This document shows positions 35,068 through 42,076 of a stretch of DNA of 64,000 nt, one piece after another; position 1 is the first letter of the stretch, and each line of letters opens with the position of its first letter. Under the pieces are notes generated by a model. That model ran no database searches, was not told the origin of the DNA, and saw only the letters and a program-made list of their open reading frames with translations. The position numbers were made by a program, and so were the translations under genes. This DNA is from Poriferisocius sp965200775 (lineage in GTDB: Bacteria > Actinomycetota > Acidimicrobiia > Acidimicrobiales > Bin134), in contig OZ241383.1 of assembly GCA_965200775.1 (NCBI GenBank), positions 1,550,001 through 1,614,000 of the forward strand. The letters run 5' to 3'.

Positions 35068-35940
35068 TCAGTCACCGGTAGTTTCGGGTGGCCATCCTTC
35101 AACCAGGCCCAGCTCGGCGCACAACTCGAGGGAGTTGATGGTGCGCCCTCGCCACTGGGATGCTCGCTCCGGCTCCTCGGCCAGCCAGGCCACGACCGCT
35201 CCTGTGGCTTCAGGGGGAGCGCCCCCGAAGTTGTGCAGGTTCAGCGCCGCCATCGCTTCGGTCCACGTAAAGCCGGGGTCGATGTTTATAGCGGTGATCC
35301 CGTCGTCTTCGTGTTCGGCTTGCAGCAATGGGGCCATCCGGTGGAATGCCCCCTTGGTGGCACAGTGGGCGAAACCGAGCATCTTCAGGCGGACAACCTC
35401 GTAAGGAGGATCATCAACCTGGCCGGCGGACGACGTGAGGTTCAAAATGAGGCCGGAGCCGTTCTCGACCATCGTCGGCAGGATGAGCTGGGTGAGCAGA
35501 AGCTGGCGCATCACGTTTGCGGTCATCGCCGTCTCCAAGGCCCTGAGATCGAGCTCGGCGACCGGGTCCAGCAAGCCCGGACCACTCCAGATGGCGTTGT
35601 TCACCAACACGTCGATCCGGCCCCATTCCGCAAGGGCCGTCTCCGCGGCCGCCTGCACCGATGCCTCCGACAGCAGGTCCATGGTGATCGGCAACGCCCT
35701 CCGGCCCCGTTCGGCGATCTCCGCTGCCGTCGTCTCCAGGCTTCCCGGAACGGCAACGTCGCCTGCGCCCTGCGATGTTGGCGAGGCGACCGTTCCCTCA
35801 CCCTCTCTCACAGTCCGTGCAGTTATCACAACGTCGAAACCCGCATCGGCCAGAGCCAGTGCGCTGGCACGGCCGATCCCCCGGCTGGCGCCGGTGACAA
35901 GCGCCACCTGGCCGGCCGGCTGCTGCGATTGCCCGGTCAC
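35068..35940 (-). CDS. SDR-family protein with His in place of the catalytic Tyr
   Basis: A 290-residue short-chain dehydrogenase/reductase with the NAD(P) motif TGASRGIG (about 16-23), VNNA (about 110-113; usual NNAG is NNAI) and Ser in NLTSSAG. The YxxxK motif reads HCATK (GFAHCATKGAFHRM), so the catalytic Tyr is His while Lys is kept; I confirmed this in the codons. The SDR at 56021 is a close relative with an intact YAMSK. The gene overlaps the VOC gene by ATGA. It may be inactive, or use another general acid. Confidence 0.82.
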   Translation of the reverse strand: MTGQSQQPAGQVALVTGASRGIGRASALALADAGFDVVITARTVREGEGTVASPTSQGAGDVAVPGSLETTAAEIAERGRRALPITMDLLSEASVQAAAETALAEWGRIDVLVNNAIWSGPGLLDPVAELDLRALETAMTANVMRQLLLTQLILPTMVENGSGLILNLTSSAGQVDDPPYEVVRLKMLGFAHCATKGAFHRMAPLLQAEHEDDGITAINIDPGFTWTEAMAALNLHNFGGAPPEATGAVVAWLAEEPERASQWRGRTINSLELCAELGLVEGWPPETTGD

Positions 35941-36395
35941 TGCAACGGGCCCGACACCTCGACGCCGGGCGGGGGTTGCGATATCTCCAACATGACTCCA
36001 TCGGGATCCAGGATCATGAACTGGCGAAAACCGTGGATATCTGAGGGGCCGCTGGCTATCGGCACACCGTGAGCGGCACAGGCAGCCATTGCTTCGTCCA
36101 AGTCGTTGACCCGGACGGTGAACCCTTGCAAGCCGCGCTGGCCTTCCTCGATGTCGCGTAGCTCCGCACCGGCGAATTGCACGAACTCGACCTTCTGGCC
36201 TCCAACCAGGCCCACAGCGATGCGGGCACGAGCGCCTTCCTGACCGACGATCTCATCCAGGCCCGGGCCGGAAATCTCCTCGTCGGACAGGACCTCGAAT
36301 CCGAACAGAGTTGTGTAGAACTCCAGTGATGTGTCGATGTCCACTGGATTTATGATCACGTGCGACCAGTGGCGCACCCCGAGCGCTCCGGACAT
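35937..36395 (-). CDS. VOC-family (glyoxalase/dioxygenase-fold) protein
   Basis: A 152-residue single-module vicinal-oxygen-chelate protein. HWSHVIINPVDIDTSLEFYT at the N-terminus and QFMILDPDGVMLEISQPP near the C-terminus carry the usual metal-site positions (His11 and Glu near the end). GAGAGGAG precedes the ATG. It is coupled to the SDR by ATGA. Families with this fold include methylmalonyl-CoA epimerases, glyoxalases and ring-cleavage dioxygenases; sequence alone does not choose between them. Confidence 0.78.
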   Translation of the reverse strand: MSGALGVRHWSHVIINPVDIDTSLEFYTTLFGFEVLSDEEISGPGLDEIVGQEGARARIAVGLVGGQKVEFVQFAGAELRDIEEGQRGLQGFTVRVNDLDEAMAACAAHGVPIASGPSDIHGFRQFMILDPDGVMLEISQPPPGVEVSGPLQ

Positions 36396-36494
36396 GTTCT
36401 CGCACTCCTCTCGGTATTACCGGCCAGTTCCCAACCAGCGCTGGAAGAATACTCCACCATCGGGACAGTTGATGGAAACTCTTTCGATTGATGG

Positions 36495-37679
36495 CTAGAA
36501 GTCGAAGTCTCCGAAGATCTCGGGGAGGGTGAGGTCGAATCCCACCTCGAAAGCGGCCCGAGCTCCGAACAGGGCGTCCATGGCCTCGCTGGTGGTGTCA
36601 TAGGCAATGCGGAGTTTCGCCAGCTCGGCGGCTCCGACCACGGCCAGGGCCTCTATGAGGGCGTCGGCGGCCATGGCCCGGTTCTCCACCAAGAGTGTGT
36701 CCACCGTGTCGCAGGCGCTCTGGGCTCGGCTCCGGAACTCCTTGGCCTCGACCACCACGTCGCGAGCAGTGTCGTAAACCTCCATCGGGGTCTCCGAGCC
36801 GCTGAACGTGTAGGCAAGGGCCGAAGCGCTGAACACATCGTCTGCGCCGTCCTGACCTCCGGCTGCGGCCTGGATCTCGAAAACGGTGGCAGTGGCCGCT
36901 GCCAGGTTGGTGCGCGCCTCGGCCAGCGCACCCCACAGGTGGTCGGACACCTCTGCGTTGTACGCGGTGCGAGCCACCGACAGTGCAGTCAGCGCGGAGC
37001 GGAACTCGGTCATGTAGGTGGATCTGAGGTCGTCGCCCAATGAAGCCCTCACATCGGCGGCCAACTGATTCTGTGAGGCCGCCTCGGTGGCCTTCTGGTA
37101 AGCGGTGCGGGCGTTGGCCAGCATGATCAGGTTCTCGTCAACGTCGCCGTAGTCGGTGTGGGCGTTGGCCAGAACGCTCAGGGTCTTCGCCATCTTGATG
37201 TAGCCCTCTTCGTCGGTTCCGCTGTCCTCGTCCCGGTCCCGCTCCTCGGCCAAAGCGACGAGGGCGCCTGCCAGGTGCCCCGAGAACGCACTCTCCTCCT
37301 CGGATTCATCTTCGGCCTCATCGCCGTCGTTCTGGGCGGCAGCAGGGCTGTTGGCCGGGTCGGCCGCGGCCGCAAAGGCGGTGGTCACCCCGGCCAGGGT
37401 CTGGCGGGCCGCATCGGCGTAAGCGGCAACCGATTCCTTAGCTCGCAGGGCTTCGGCCATCGCCATCACCGCGTCCCGGTCGGCGTCGTGGGCCGAGGCA
37501 TCGGCTTCATCGTTCCAGTCGGCGATGCCGGCGAAGAATCCAGCCCTTTGAGCGGCGTCGGCCGCTGCACCGATCCGGGCACAAGCGCTGCGCAGCGCTT
37601 CGACCGCCCCGGCGTAGTACCCGGAATCGGCGATCACGCCTCCGGCAGAGAATTCAGCTCCGGCACCCGGCTCGGCCAT
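36495..37679 (-). CDS. Alanine-rich helical protein of unknown function
   Basis: A 394-residue protein with no signal peptide, no membrane segment and no recognisable catalytic motif. Ala and acidic residues dominate, and long amphipathic helices are predicted throughout, with an acidic low-complexity hinge near residues 115-130 (DGDEAEDESEEESAF). Repeating segments such as LANAHTDYGDVDEN and LANARTAYQKATEAA suggest a helical-hairpin repeat array, possibly a scaffold or bundle. The ATG is fixed by a leaderless promoter (TACCGT-N7-ATG). It is divergent from the FNT channel gene. I do not recognise a family. Confidence 0.6.
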   Translation of the reverse strand: MAEPGAGAEFSAGGVIADSGYYAGAVEALRSACARIGAAADAAQRAGFFAGIADWNDEADASAHDADRDAVMAMAEALRAKESVAAYADAARQTLAGVTTAFAAAADPANSPAAAQNDGDEAEDESEEESAFSGHLAGALVALAEERDRDEDSGTDEEGYIKMAKTLSVLANAHTDYGDVDENLIMLANARTAYQKATEAASQNQLAADVRASLGDDLRSTYMTEFRSALTALSVARTAYNAEVSDHLWGALAEARTNLAAATATVFEIQAAAGGQDGADDVFSASALAYTFSGSETPMEVYDTARDVVVEAKEFRSRAQSACDTVDTLLVENRAMAADALIEALAVVGAAELAKLRIAYDTTSEAMDALFGARAAFEVGFDLTLPEIFGDFDF

Positions 37680-37686
37680 GCCCTAC

Positions 37687-37692
37687 ACGGTA
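37687..37692 (-). promoter_or_regulatory. Leaderless-type -10 box of the alanine-rich protein gene
   Basis: On the minus strand TACCGT is followed by 7 nt (GTAGGGC) and the ATG at 37679. This supports that this unknown frame is really transcribed and translated. Confidence 0.55.
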
Positions 37693-37694
37693 CT

Positions 37695-37800
37695 AGAACC
37701 AACAGGTGCCGGGTTGAGCAGTCCCCCGTGGGGCGTCAAACAGGGCGCGAGCCTGCTCAAGAGAACCAACAGGTGCCGGGTTGAGCAGTCCCCCGTGGGG
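37695..37800. repeat. 39-bp direct repeat with alternative stems upstream of the FNT gene
   Basis: Identical 39-nt copies lie at 37695-37733 and 37762-37800 (period 67). Each contains TTGAGCAG and a small CCCC-CGT-GGGG hairpin. CTGCTCAA at 37753-37760, between them, can pair with TTGAGCAG of the first copy (37714-37721) or of the second (37781-37788), giving two mutually exclusive stems. The repeats lie upstream of a likely -10 box (37817), so they may be protein-binding sites rather than leader RNA. Confidence 0.8.
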
Positions 37801-37816
37801 GTGATGGTCGAGGTGG

Positions 37817-37881
37817 TAGGGTCTTGCAAAAGCCGAGACAGGGAGCATCCCTGGGTGAGAATCCTGGGTGGGGGTGGGAAT
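37817..37881 (+). promoter_or_regulatory. Promoter and short structured leader of the FNT gene
   Basis: TAGGGT at 37817-37822 is a plausible -10 box, placing the transcript start near 37829. The leader holds the perfect hairpin CAGGG-AGCAT-CCCTG (37839-37853), and GTCT (37821-37824) can pair with AGAC (37836-37839). A G-rich run precedes the ATG at 37882. No known riboswitch class was recognised. Confidence 0.4.
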
Positions 37882-38700
37882 ATGTCAGAAGTCTTGACAC
37901 CCGAAGAGATCGCTCGGAAGATCAAGCGGGCCGGCATCGGCAAGGCCAAGTTCGACTTGGGCCCCGCGCTAATCCTCGGGGCCATGGCCGGTGCCTTCAT
38001 CGCGCTGGGCGGTGTGTTCGCCCTCACCATTGCAGTGAGCCCGGAGTTGGGAACCGGCCCGGCCCGGCTGCTCATCGGGGTCGGATTCTCCCTCGGGTTG
38101 TTCCTGGTAGCGGTGACCGGGTCGGAGCTGTTCACCGGAAACAACCTGATGGTGGCCAGCTTCTTCAGCCGCCGCATCAAGGGCCGAGAGCTTGCCCGCA
38201 ACTGGTCGCTCGCCTTCGTCGCCAACCTCATCGGGGCGCTTGTCGTCGTGTTCCTGCTGTACTACAGCCGGTGGTGGGCCCAAGGCGAGTACTCGTTTTC
38301 GGTTCGCACCATTCAGATCGCCAACGACAAGGTCAACCTGGCCTTCGAGACTGCCTTCATGCGGGGCCTTTTGGCCAACCTGCTGGTGTGTCTGGCCGTG
38401 TGGATGGCCGCCGCCGGCCGCACGCTGATCGACAAGATGGTCGGGATCATCTTTCCCATCACCGCTTTCGTGGCCGCGGGGTTCGAGCACAGCATCGCCA
38501 ACATGTTCTTCCTGCCCCTGGGATGGATGGTGTCGGCCGACTCCAGCGCCCTCGCCGCCGCGGGACTGACCTCCAGCGAGGTGGGGCGTCTCAACTTCCC
38601 CTGGATTCTTCACAACCTCGCGGCGGTGACCCTCGGCAACATGGTCGGCGGTGTTCTCGTCGGGCTGGCCAACTGGGCCGTCTATCTCCGCCGGAAGTAG
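37882..38700 (+). CDS. Formate/nitrite transporter (FNT) family channel
   Basis: A 272-residue membrane protein with six helices. Family markers are KFDLGPALILGAMAGAFIAL in the first helix, VTGSELFTGNNLMVAS (the GxELFTGN motif, about 79-94), NLLVCLAVWMA (the NxLVCLAVW motif) and FVAAGFEHSIANMFFLPLG (the GFEHSxANM motif). FNT channels move formate, nitrite, hydrosulfide or acetate with a proton. The gene stands alone after a repeat-bearing upstream region and is followed 25 nt later by an SDR. The transported anion cannot be assigned; no formate or nitrite enzyme is nearby. Confidence 0.92.
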   Translation: MSEVLTPEEIARKIKRAGIGKAKFDLGPALILGAMAGAFIALGGVFALTIAVSPELGTGPARLLIGVGFSLGLFLVAVTGSELFTGNNLMVASFFSRRIKGRELARNWSLAFVANLIGALVVVFLLYYSRWWAQGEYSFSVRTIQIANDKVNLAFETAFMRGLLANLLVCLAVWMAAAGRTLIDKMVGIIFPITAFVAAGFEHSIANMFFLPLGWMVSADSSALAAAGLTSSEVGRLNFPWILHNLAAVTLGNMVGGVLVGLANWAVYLRRK

Positions 38701-38725
38701 CCATGGGGGCCATGAGAGCTCGCCC

Positions 38726-39646
38726 ATGAGCGGGAGGCTTGGCGGTAAGACCGCCATGGTGACGGGAGCCGGCAACGGAGTCGGCAAGGCCATCGCCGTG
38801 CTGCTGGCTGAGCACGGGGCGAGCGTGGTGGTGAACGACCTGGGCACAGACGAGCTGGGCGATGGGGCCGACGTCTCCCACGCTGCCCGCACGGTGAGCG
38901 AGATCGAGGCCGCGGGAGGCACCGCTGTGGCCAATCACAACGACGTGTCCACCTTCGAGGGAGCCGGCGCGGTGGTGCAGCAGGTGGTGGACACCTACGG
39001 GCGAATCGACATCGCTGTGAACTGTGCTGGGGCCGCTATCGAGGGGTCGATCTACGAGATGGCTCCCGAGCTGTACCACAAGACCATCGCACTCCAGATG
39101 TCCCAGAAGTGGTACGTCGCCCGCCACGCAGTGCCCCTAATGGTGGCCCAAGGGTGGGGCCGGGTAGTGAACACCACTTCTCACGGGGCGCTGGGTGATC
39201 TGGGCCAGCCGGCGTTTGCAGCCGCCATGGGCGGGGTGATCTCCATGACCAAGGCGCTCGCCACCGAGACAGCGGGCACAGGGGTGACCGTGAATTGCCT
39301 GGCGCCGGGAGCGGCTACCCGGTTGCACGCCAAGTCGCACGACGACTTCAAGACCTGGCACGAGCAGGGCATCATCGACGACGAGATGTGGCAGAGCTAC
39401 CTGACCACTCCCCCGCCCGAGTACGTGGCCCCCGCGGTTGTGTGGCTATGTACAGATGCCGCCGACTACGTGAGCGGCCACGTGGTCCACGCTGCCGGAG
39501 GCCAGGTGGCAGTGTTCAACGAGCTGCGGGAGGAGCGGGCCATCTACCGAGGCGACCACTCCCAGGTGGCCCCCTGGACCCTCGACGAACTCGACCACCT
39601 CCTCCCCCGCAACCTCCTCCCCCGCCCGACAGGTGGCCCCGCCTAA
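38726..39646 (+). CDS. SDR-family protein lacking Tyr and Lys of the active site
   Basis: A 306-residue SDR with an intact cofactor motif TGAGNGVG (about 15-22) and VNCAG, but the YxxxK segment reads FAAAM (QPAFAAAMGGVISMTKAL), so both catalytic residues are absent; codons TTT and ATG are clear. The C-terminal extension (PWTLDELDHLLPRNLLP) resembles that of the SDR encoded at 60248, whose YAAAK is intact. It probably binds a nucleotide or acts in a complex rather than as a standard reductase. The ATG at 38726 is used; the frame opens inside the FNT gene. Part of it is duplicated at 40446. Confidence 0.82.
   Translation: MSGRLGGKTAMVTGAGNGVGKAIAVLLAEHGASVVVNDLGTDELGDGADVSHAARTVSEIEAAGGTAVANHNDVSTFEGAGAVVQQVVDTYGRIDIAVNCAGAAIEGSIYEMAPELYHKTIALQMSQKWYVARHAVPLMVAQGWGRVVNTTSHGALGDLGQPAFAAAMGGVISMTKALATETAGTGVTVNCLAPGAATRLHAKSHDDFKTWHEQGIIDDEMWQSYLTTPPPEYVAPAVVWLCTDAADYVSGHVVHAAGGQVAVFNELREERAIYRGDHSQVAPWTLDELDHLLPRNLLPRPTGGPA
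39189..39419. repeat. 231-bp direct repeat, copy 1 (copy 2 at 40527-40757)
   Basis: This part of the SDR gene is about 99 percent identical to 40527-40757. The two copies are in the same orientation and bracket the two-gene PIN-like module, so recombination between them would delete about 1.3 kb including that module. Confidence 0.85.
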
Positions 39647-39691
39647 ATCACCCTCATGTCAGATTCACTGAGAAGACCCGATTTGCCACTA

Positions 39692-39735
39692 TTGACGGGG
39701 AATCCGCCCGACGGCTACCGTCCCGGCTTTACACT
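39692..39735 (+). promoter_or_regulatory. Promoter of the PIN-like two-gene module
   Basis: TTGACG (39692-39697) is 18 nt from TACCGT (39716-39721), a consensus-like sigma70 pair. A second -10-like TACACT lies at 39730-39735. The downstream ATG at 39764 has TAGGAGGAG in front. Confidence 0.5.
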
Positions 39736-39763
39736 CTAGGACAGCACCACCCTAGGAGGAGTT

Positions 39764-40003
39764 ATGGGAGCCAGCCTGTTGAATAGACTGCGCTCTCGGT
39801 CCCGCCGCAAAAGCCCCACACCCTCTGACAGGGATGTTTGGGCTGCGGACGCCGCTCAGGAAGAGGTCGGGTGCGAACATGCCTCGCCACTCCCTCAAGC
39901 GGATCTTGCACAACTCCGACGCCAACTCATTACCTCTTTGACTGAGGATGACTGGGCAGAGGCAAGAGCCGGTTTCGGTGACCCGGAATTGGCAACCGGA
40001 TGA
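39764..40003 (+). CDS. Small protein upstream of a PIN-like gene (possible antitoxin)
   Basis: A 79-residue hydrophilic protein with a basic N-terminus (LRSRSRRKS) and an acidic C-terminal helix (ITSLTEDDWAEARAGF). It has a strong ribosome-binding site (TAGGAGGAG) and a clear promoter, and overlaps the next gene by ATGA. No domain is recognised. Its size, position and coupling to a PIN-like protein suggest an antitoxin or partner, an inference from arrangement only. Confidence 0.6.
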   Translation: MGASLLNRLRSRSRRKSPTPSDRDVWAADAAQEEVGCEHASPLPQADLAQLRRQLITSLTEDDWAEARAGFGDPELATG

Positions 40004-40419
40004 CGCAGGTGATCGACGACCAGCTATTGGCGATGGTCATCATCGGTGAGGATCCTCCACAGGCGGATCAGGAAATATTCACTACCGGCTGTTGGTACTT
40101 CAGGCTGTGTCGCGCAGTACTCAATAGAACCACTCGCGACGGCGCGATATCGCGACGGTTCCGGAATCTTCCACCTGAACGGCGTGACGTGGAGATTCTG
40201 AGGTTGATAGAGCTTCCTGAGACGGTCGGCGTGGAAAGCCTGAGAACGCTGGTGCCGCTCATGAGCCAGATGCATCTCAGACATAAGCTCAACCTGCTCG
40301 GGTGTGAGGCACTTGCAGCGGCTGTGCATCTCGATGCTTCCGTGTTTCTATCCACTTCCTCGCCCCCGCTTGAGCGAGTACTTGAAGCCGAGAAGGTTGC
40401 GGTTGAGGTTGTCCTCTAG
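40000..40419 (+). CDS. PIN-like domain protein (possible toxin)
   Basis: A 139-residue protein. The C-terminal pattern LLGCEALAAAVHLDASVFLS followed by a Pro-rich turn and VAVEVV resembles the last part of PIN-domain nucleases (alternating Ala-rich helix, strand, helix, strand), and VIDDQLLAMVIIGE at the start resembles their first strand with an acidic residue. The match is by pattern only and the acidic quartet is not fully visible. It may be an RNA-cleaving toxin paired with the 79-residue protein upstream, or a degenerate relative. Confidence 0.55.
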   Translation: MTQVIDDQLLAMVIIGEDPPQADQEIFTTGCWYFRLCRAVLNRTTRDGAISRRFRNLPPERRDVEILRLIELPETVGVESLRTLVPLMSQMHLRHKLNLLGCEALAAAVHLDASVFLSTSSPPLERVLEAEKVAVEVVL

Positions 40420-40445
40420 CCTGGGGGCTTCTGCAGATGGCTGCT

Positions 40446-40757
40446 CAGATCTCCCAGAAATAGCACATCGCTCGCTATGTTGTGCCCCTGATGGGGGGCC
40501 AGGTGGTGCGCACCATGTCTCATGGTGCGTTGGGTGATCTGGGCCAGCCGGCGTTTGTAGCCGCCATGGGCGGGGTGATCTCCATGACCAAGGCGCTCGC
40601 CACCGAGACAGCGGGCACAGGGGTGACCGTGAATTGCCTGGCGCCGGGAGCGGCTACCCGGTTGCACGCCAAGTCGCACGACGACTTCAAGGCCTGGCAC
40701 GAGCAGGGCATCATCGACGACGAGATGTGGCAGAGCTACTTGACCACTCCCCCGCCC
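40446..40757 (+). pseudogene. Truncated duplicate of the neighbouring SDR gene
   Basis: This segment is a partial copy of the SDR gene at 38726, matching about 39092-39419. The first 80 nt are clearly diverged and carry a stop (QK-stop-HIARYVVPLM against QKWYVARHAVPLM). The last 231 nt (40527-40757) differ from 39189-39419 at only three positions that I could count. Both ends of the gene are missing. A residual open frame from 40482 to 40811 is probably not a functional protein. The flanks show no IS or inverted repeats. Confidence 0.85.
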
Positions 40758-40850
40758 GTAGTTCCTGGGTCTCTCCCACGGCTCCTGGAAGAGCTACAAG
40801 TGCCATCTTGAACGCCTCTTATGGCCGCGAGCTAGTGCCATAGGCCCCGC

Positions 40851-40856
40851 TACACT
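40851..40856 (+). promoter_or_regulatory. Leaderless-type -10 box of the DUF433-type antitoxin gene
   Basis: TACACT is followed by 6 nt (GGCTAG) and the GTG at 40863, fixing the GTG as the translation start. Confidence 0.6.
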
Positions 40857-40862
40857 GGCTAG

Positions 40863-41519
40863 GTGGTCGCTGTTCCTCCTACCTCCTCGACTGCCCGTGC
40901 CGGTTCCCACTTGGGTCGAGGCATCTACGACATCGCAGAGATGTCCCGCCTGATCAGGTGCTCTAGACACCAGATCGCGGGCTGGGTGCGAGCTGAACCC
41001 AACAAACACCCGCTACTTCCAGGGGCATCGGGAGGGATTTTCAGCTTCTGGGATTTGCTGAGTATCCGGGCTATTGCCGAGCTGCGAAATCGGGGGGTAC
41101 CGCTCAACGAAATCTCAACAGGGGCCCAGTATCTGACGACTGAATTGAAGACCACAAGGCCATTTGCCCATAAGGGCCTGGCTACGGTTGGGACTGGCTT
41201 TTTCGCTGAACTTGGAGATTGGGTGGATGTAGGTAGAGGGGGCCAGCAGGCCTTTCAGACCGTTATCCAGCAGTTCTTGCGGCCAATCACTTTCGATGAT
41301 TCAGGTATGGCAGCCATTTGGCGGCCCCATAAAGGTACATGGATTAACCCGAACATTCAAGCAGGAACTCCATGCGTTGATGGCACCAGAGTCCCCACCA
41401 AGATGCTCTACGACCTACACAAGTCTGAGTTTAGCTTGCATGACTTGGCTGGTGACTATCGACTACCTGTTGAGCAAGTGCAAGCCGCCATAGAATATGA
41501 ATCCAGCTTAGCTACGTGA
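40863..41519 (+). CDS. DUF433-type antitoxin with MerR-like N-terminal HTH
   Basis: A 218-residue protein. The N-terminus (GIYDIAEMSRLIRCSRHQIA followed by GWVR) resembles a MerR-like winged helix, and the C-terminus (NPNIQAGTPCVDGTRVPTKM then LYDLHKSEFSLHDLAGDYRL) is a clear DUF433 domain, in which GxPxxxGTRVP is diagnostic. DUF433 proteins pair with DUF5615 PIN-like toxins. The gene is leaderless with a GTG start and overlaps the toxin by GTGA. Base composition is visibly lower in GC than the neighbours, suggesting transfer. It probably represses its own operon. Confidence 0.8.
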   Translation: MVAVPPTSSTARAGSHLGRGIYDIAEMSRLIRCSRHQIAGWVRAEPNKHPLLPGASGGIFSFWDLLSIRAIAELRNRGVPLNEISTGAQYLTTELKTTRPFAHKGLATVGTGFFAELGDWVDVGRGGQQAFQTVIQQFLRPITFDDSGMAAIWRPHKGTWINPNIQAGTPCVDGTRVPTKMLYDLHKSEFSLHDLAGDYRLPVEQVQAAIEYESSLAT

Positions 41520-42028
41520 ATTCCCAAGCAAAAGTACAGAGACGAAGGCCTCGTCTTCGCCTCTTGTTCAACGAGAACTTGCCATGGAGAGTGGCAGCAG
41601 CCCTATGGCAACTTGAATTACATTGCTCCTACATTGGACAAGAAGATGTACCCGAAGTTCCTAAGCGTGGTTCACCAGATGAAGAAATTCTCGAATACGC
41701 CAAAAAAGCCAACCAAATCGTAGTGACCATAAACTACGATATGGTACTGCTTAGTGTTGAACGTGAGCAGAGGATCATATGGATCGACCCCTTCAGAGGG
41801 CAGCTGAGTCGCGAAGAAATCACGTTACTTGCCTTCAAATCCATCTCTGAGTGGGAAAACACACTTAAAGAAGCAAAAGGCCCCATATGCTTGCGGGCCA
41901 TAAGAAGCAAAACCACAGTGTTGAGTATGCAAGAAGCTGGTGAATTAGTGCGAAAGCGAATGTCAAGAATATCCAAATCGACTCGCCGCGAAAGAAAGGC
42001 TAAGCCCGTAGGACCACTGTTCGACTAA
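41516..42028 (+). CDS. DUF5615 PIN-like toxin
   Basis: A 170-residue protein. LRLLFNENLPWRVAAAL (about 14-30; usual LLDENLP with Asn for Asp) and GSPDEEILEYAKKANQIVVT followed by INYDM are hallmarks of the DUF5615 (Mut7-C-like PIN) family of predicted RNases. The C-terminus is long and basic (RISKSTRRERKAKP), longer than the usual 110-120 residues. GTG start, coupled to the DUF433 gene. Its AT content is among the highest in the window. It is probably a VapC-like ribonuclease toxin. Confidence 0.8.
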   Translation: MNSQAKVQRRRPRLRLLFNENLPWRVAAALWQLELHCSYIGQEDVPEVPKRGSPDEEILEYAKKANQIVVTINYDMVLLSVEREQRIIWIDPFRGQLSREEITLLAFKSISEWENTLKEAKGPICLRAIRSKTTVLSMQEAGELVRKRMSRISKSTRRERKAKPVGPLFD

Positions 42029-42052
42029 CCCAGAAAGTGGGCAGTTGCGGTA

Positions 42053-42070
42053 CCTCCACACTTGTGGAGG
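42053..42070. terminator. Bidirectional hairpin between convergent genes
   Basis: CCTCCAC-ACTT-GTGGAGG forms a perfect 7-bp stem with a 4-nt loop, 24 nt after the toxin stop and 6 nt before the methyltransferase stop on the other strand. No U-tract follows, but position between convergent ends fits a terminator. Confidence 0.55.
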
Positions 42071-42076
42071 CGTCGT

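Noticed and set aside
37695..37800. CRISPR-like repeat pair
   Set aside because: Only two copies, a 28-nt spacer of unlike character, and no cas genes; better explained as a promoter or leader repeat.
37801..37881. Known riboswitch upstream of the FNT gene
   Set aside because: Compared by eye with the fluoride, guanidine, THF and cobalamin classes; conserved cores are absent.
39650..42030. Insertion sequence or integrase-borne element
   Set aside because: No transposase, integrase, terminal inverted repeats or target duplication could be found; only the 231-bp direct repeat.
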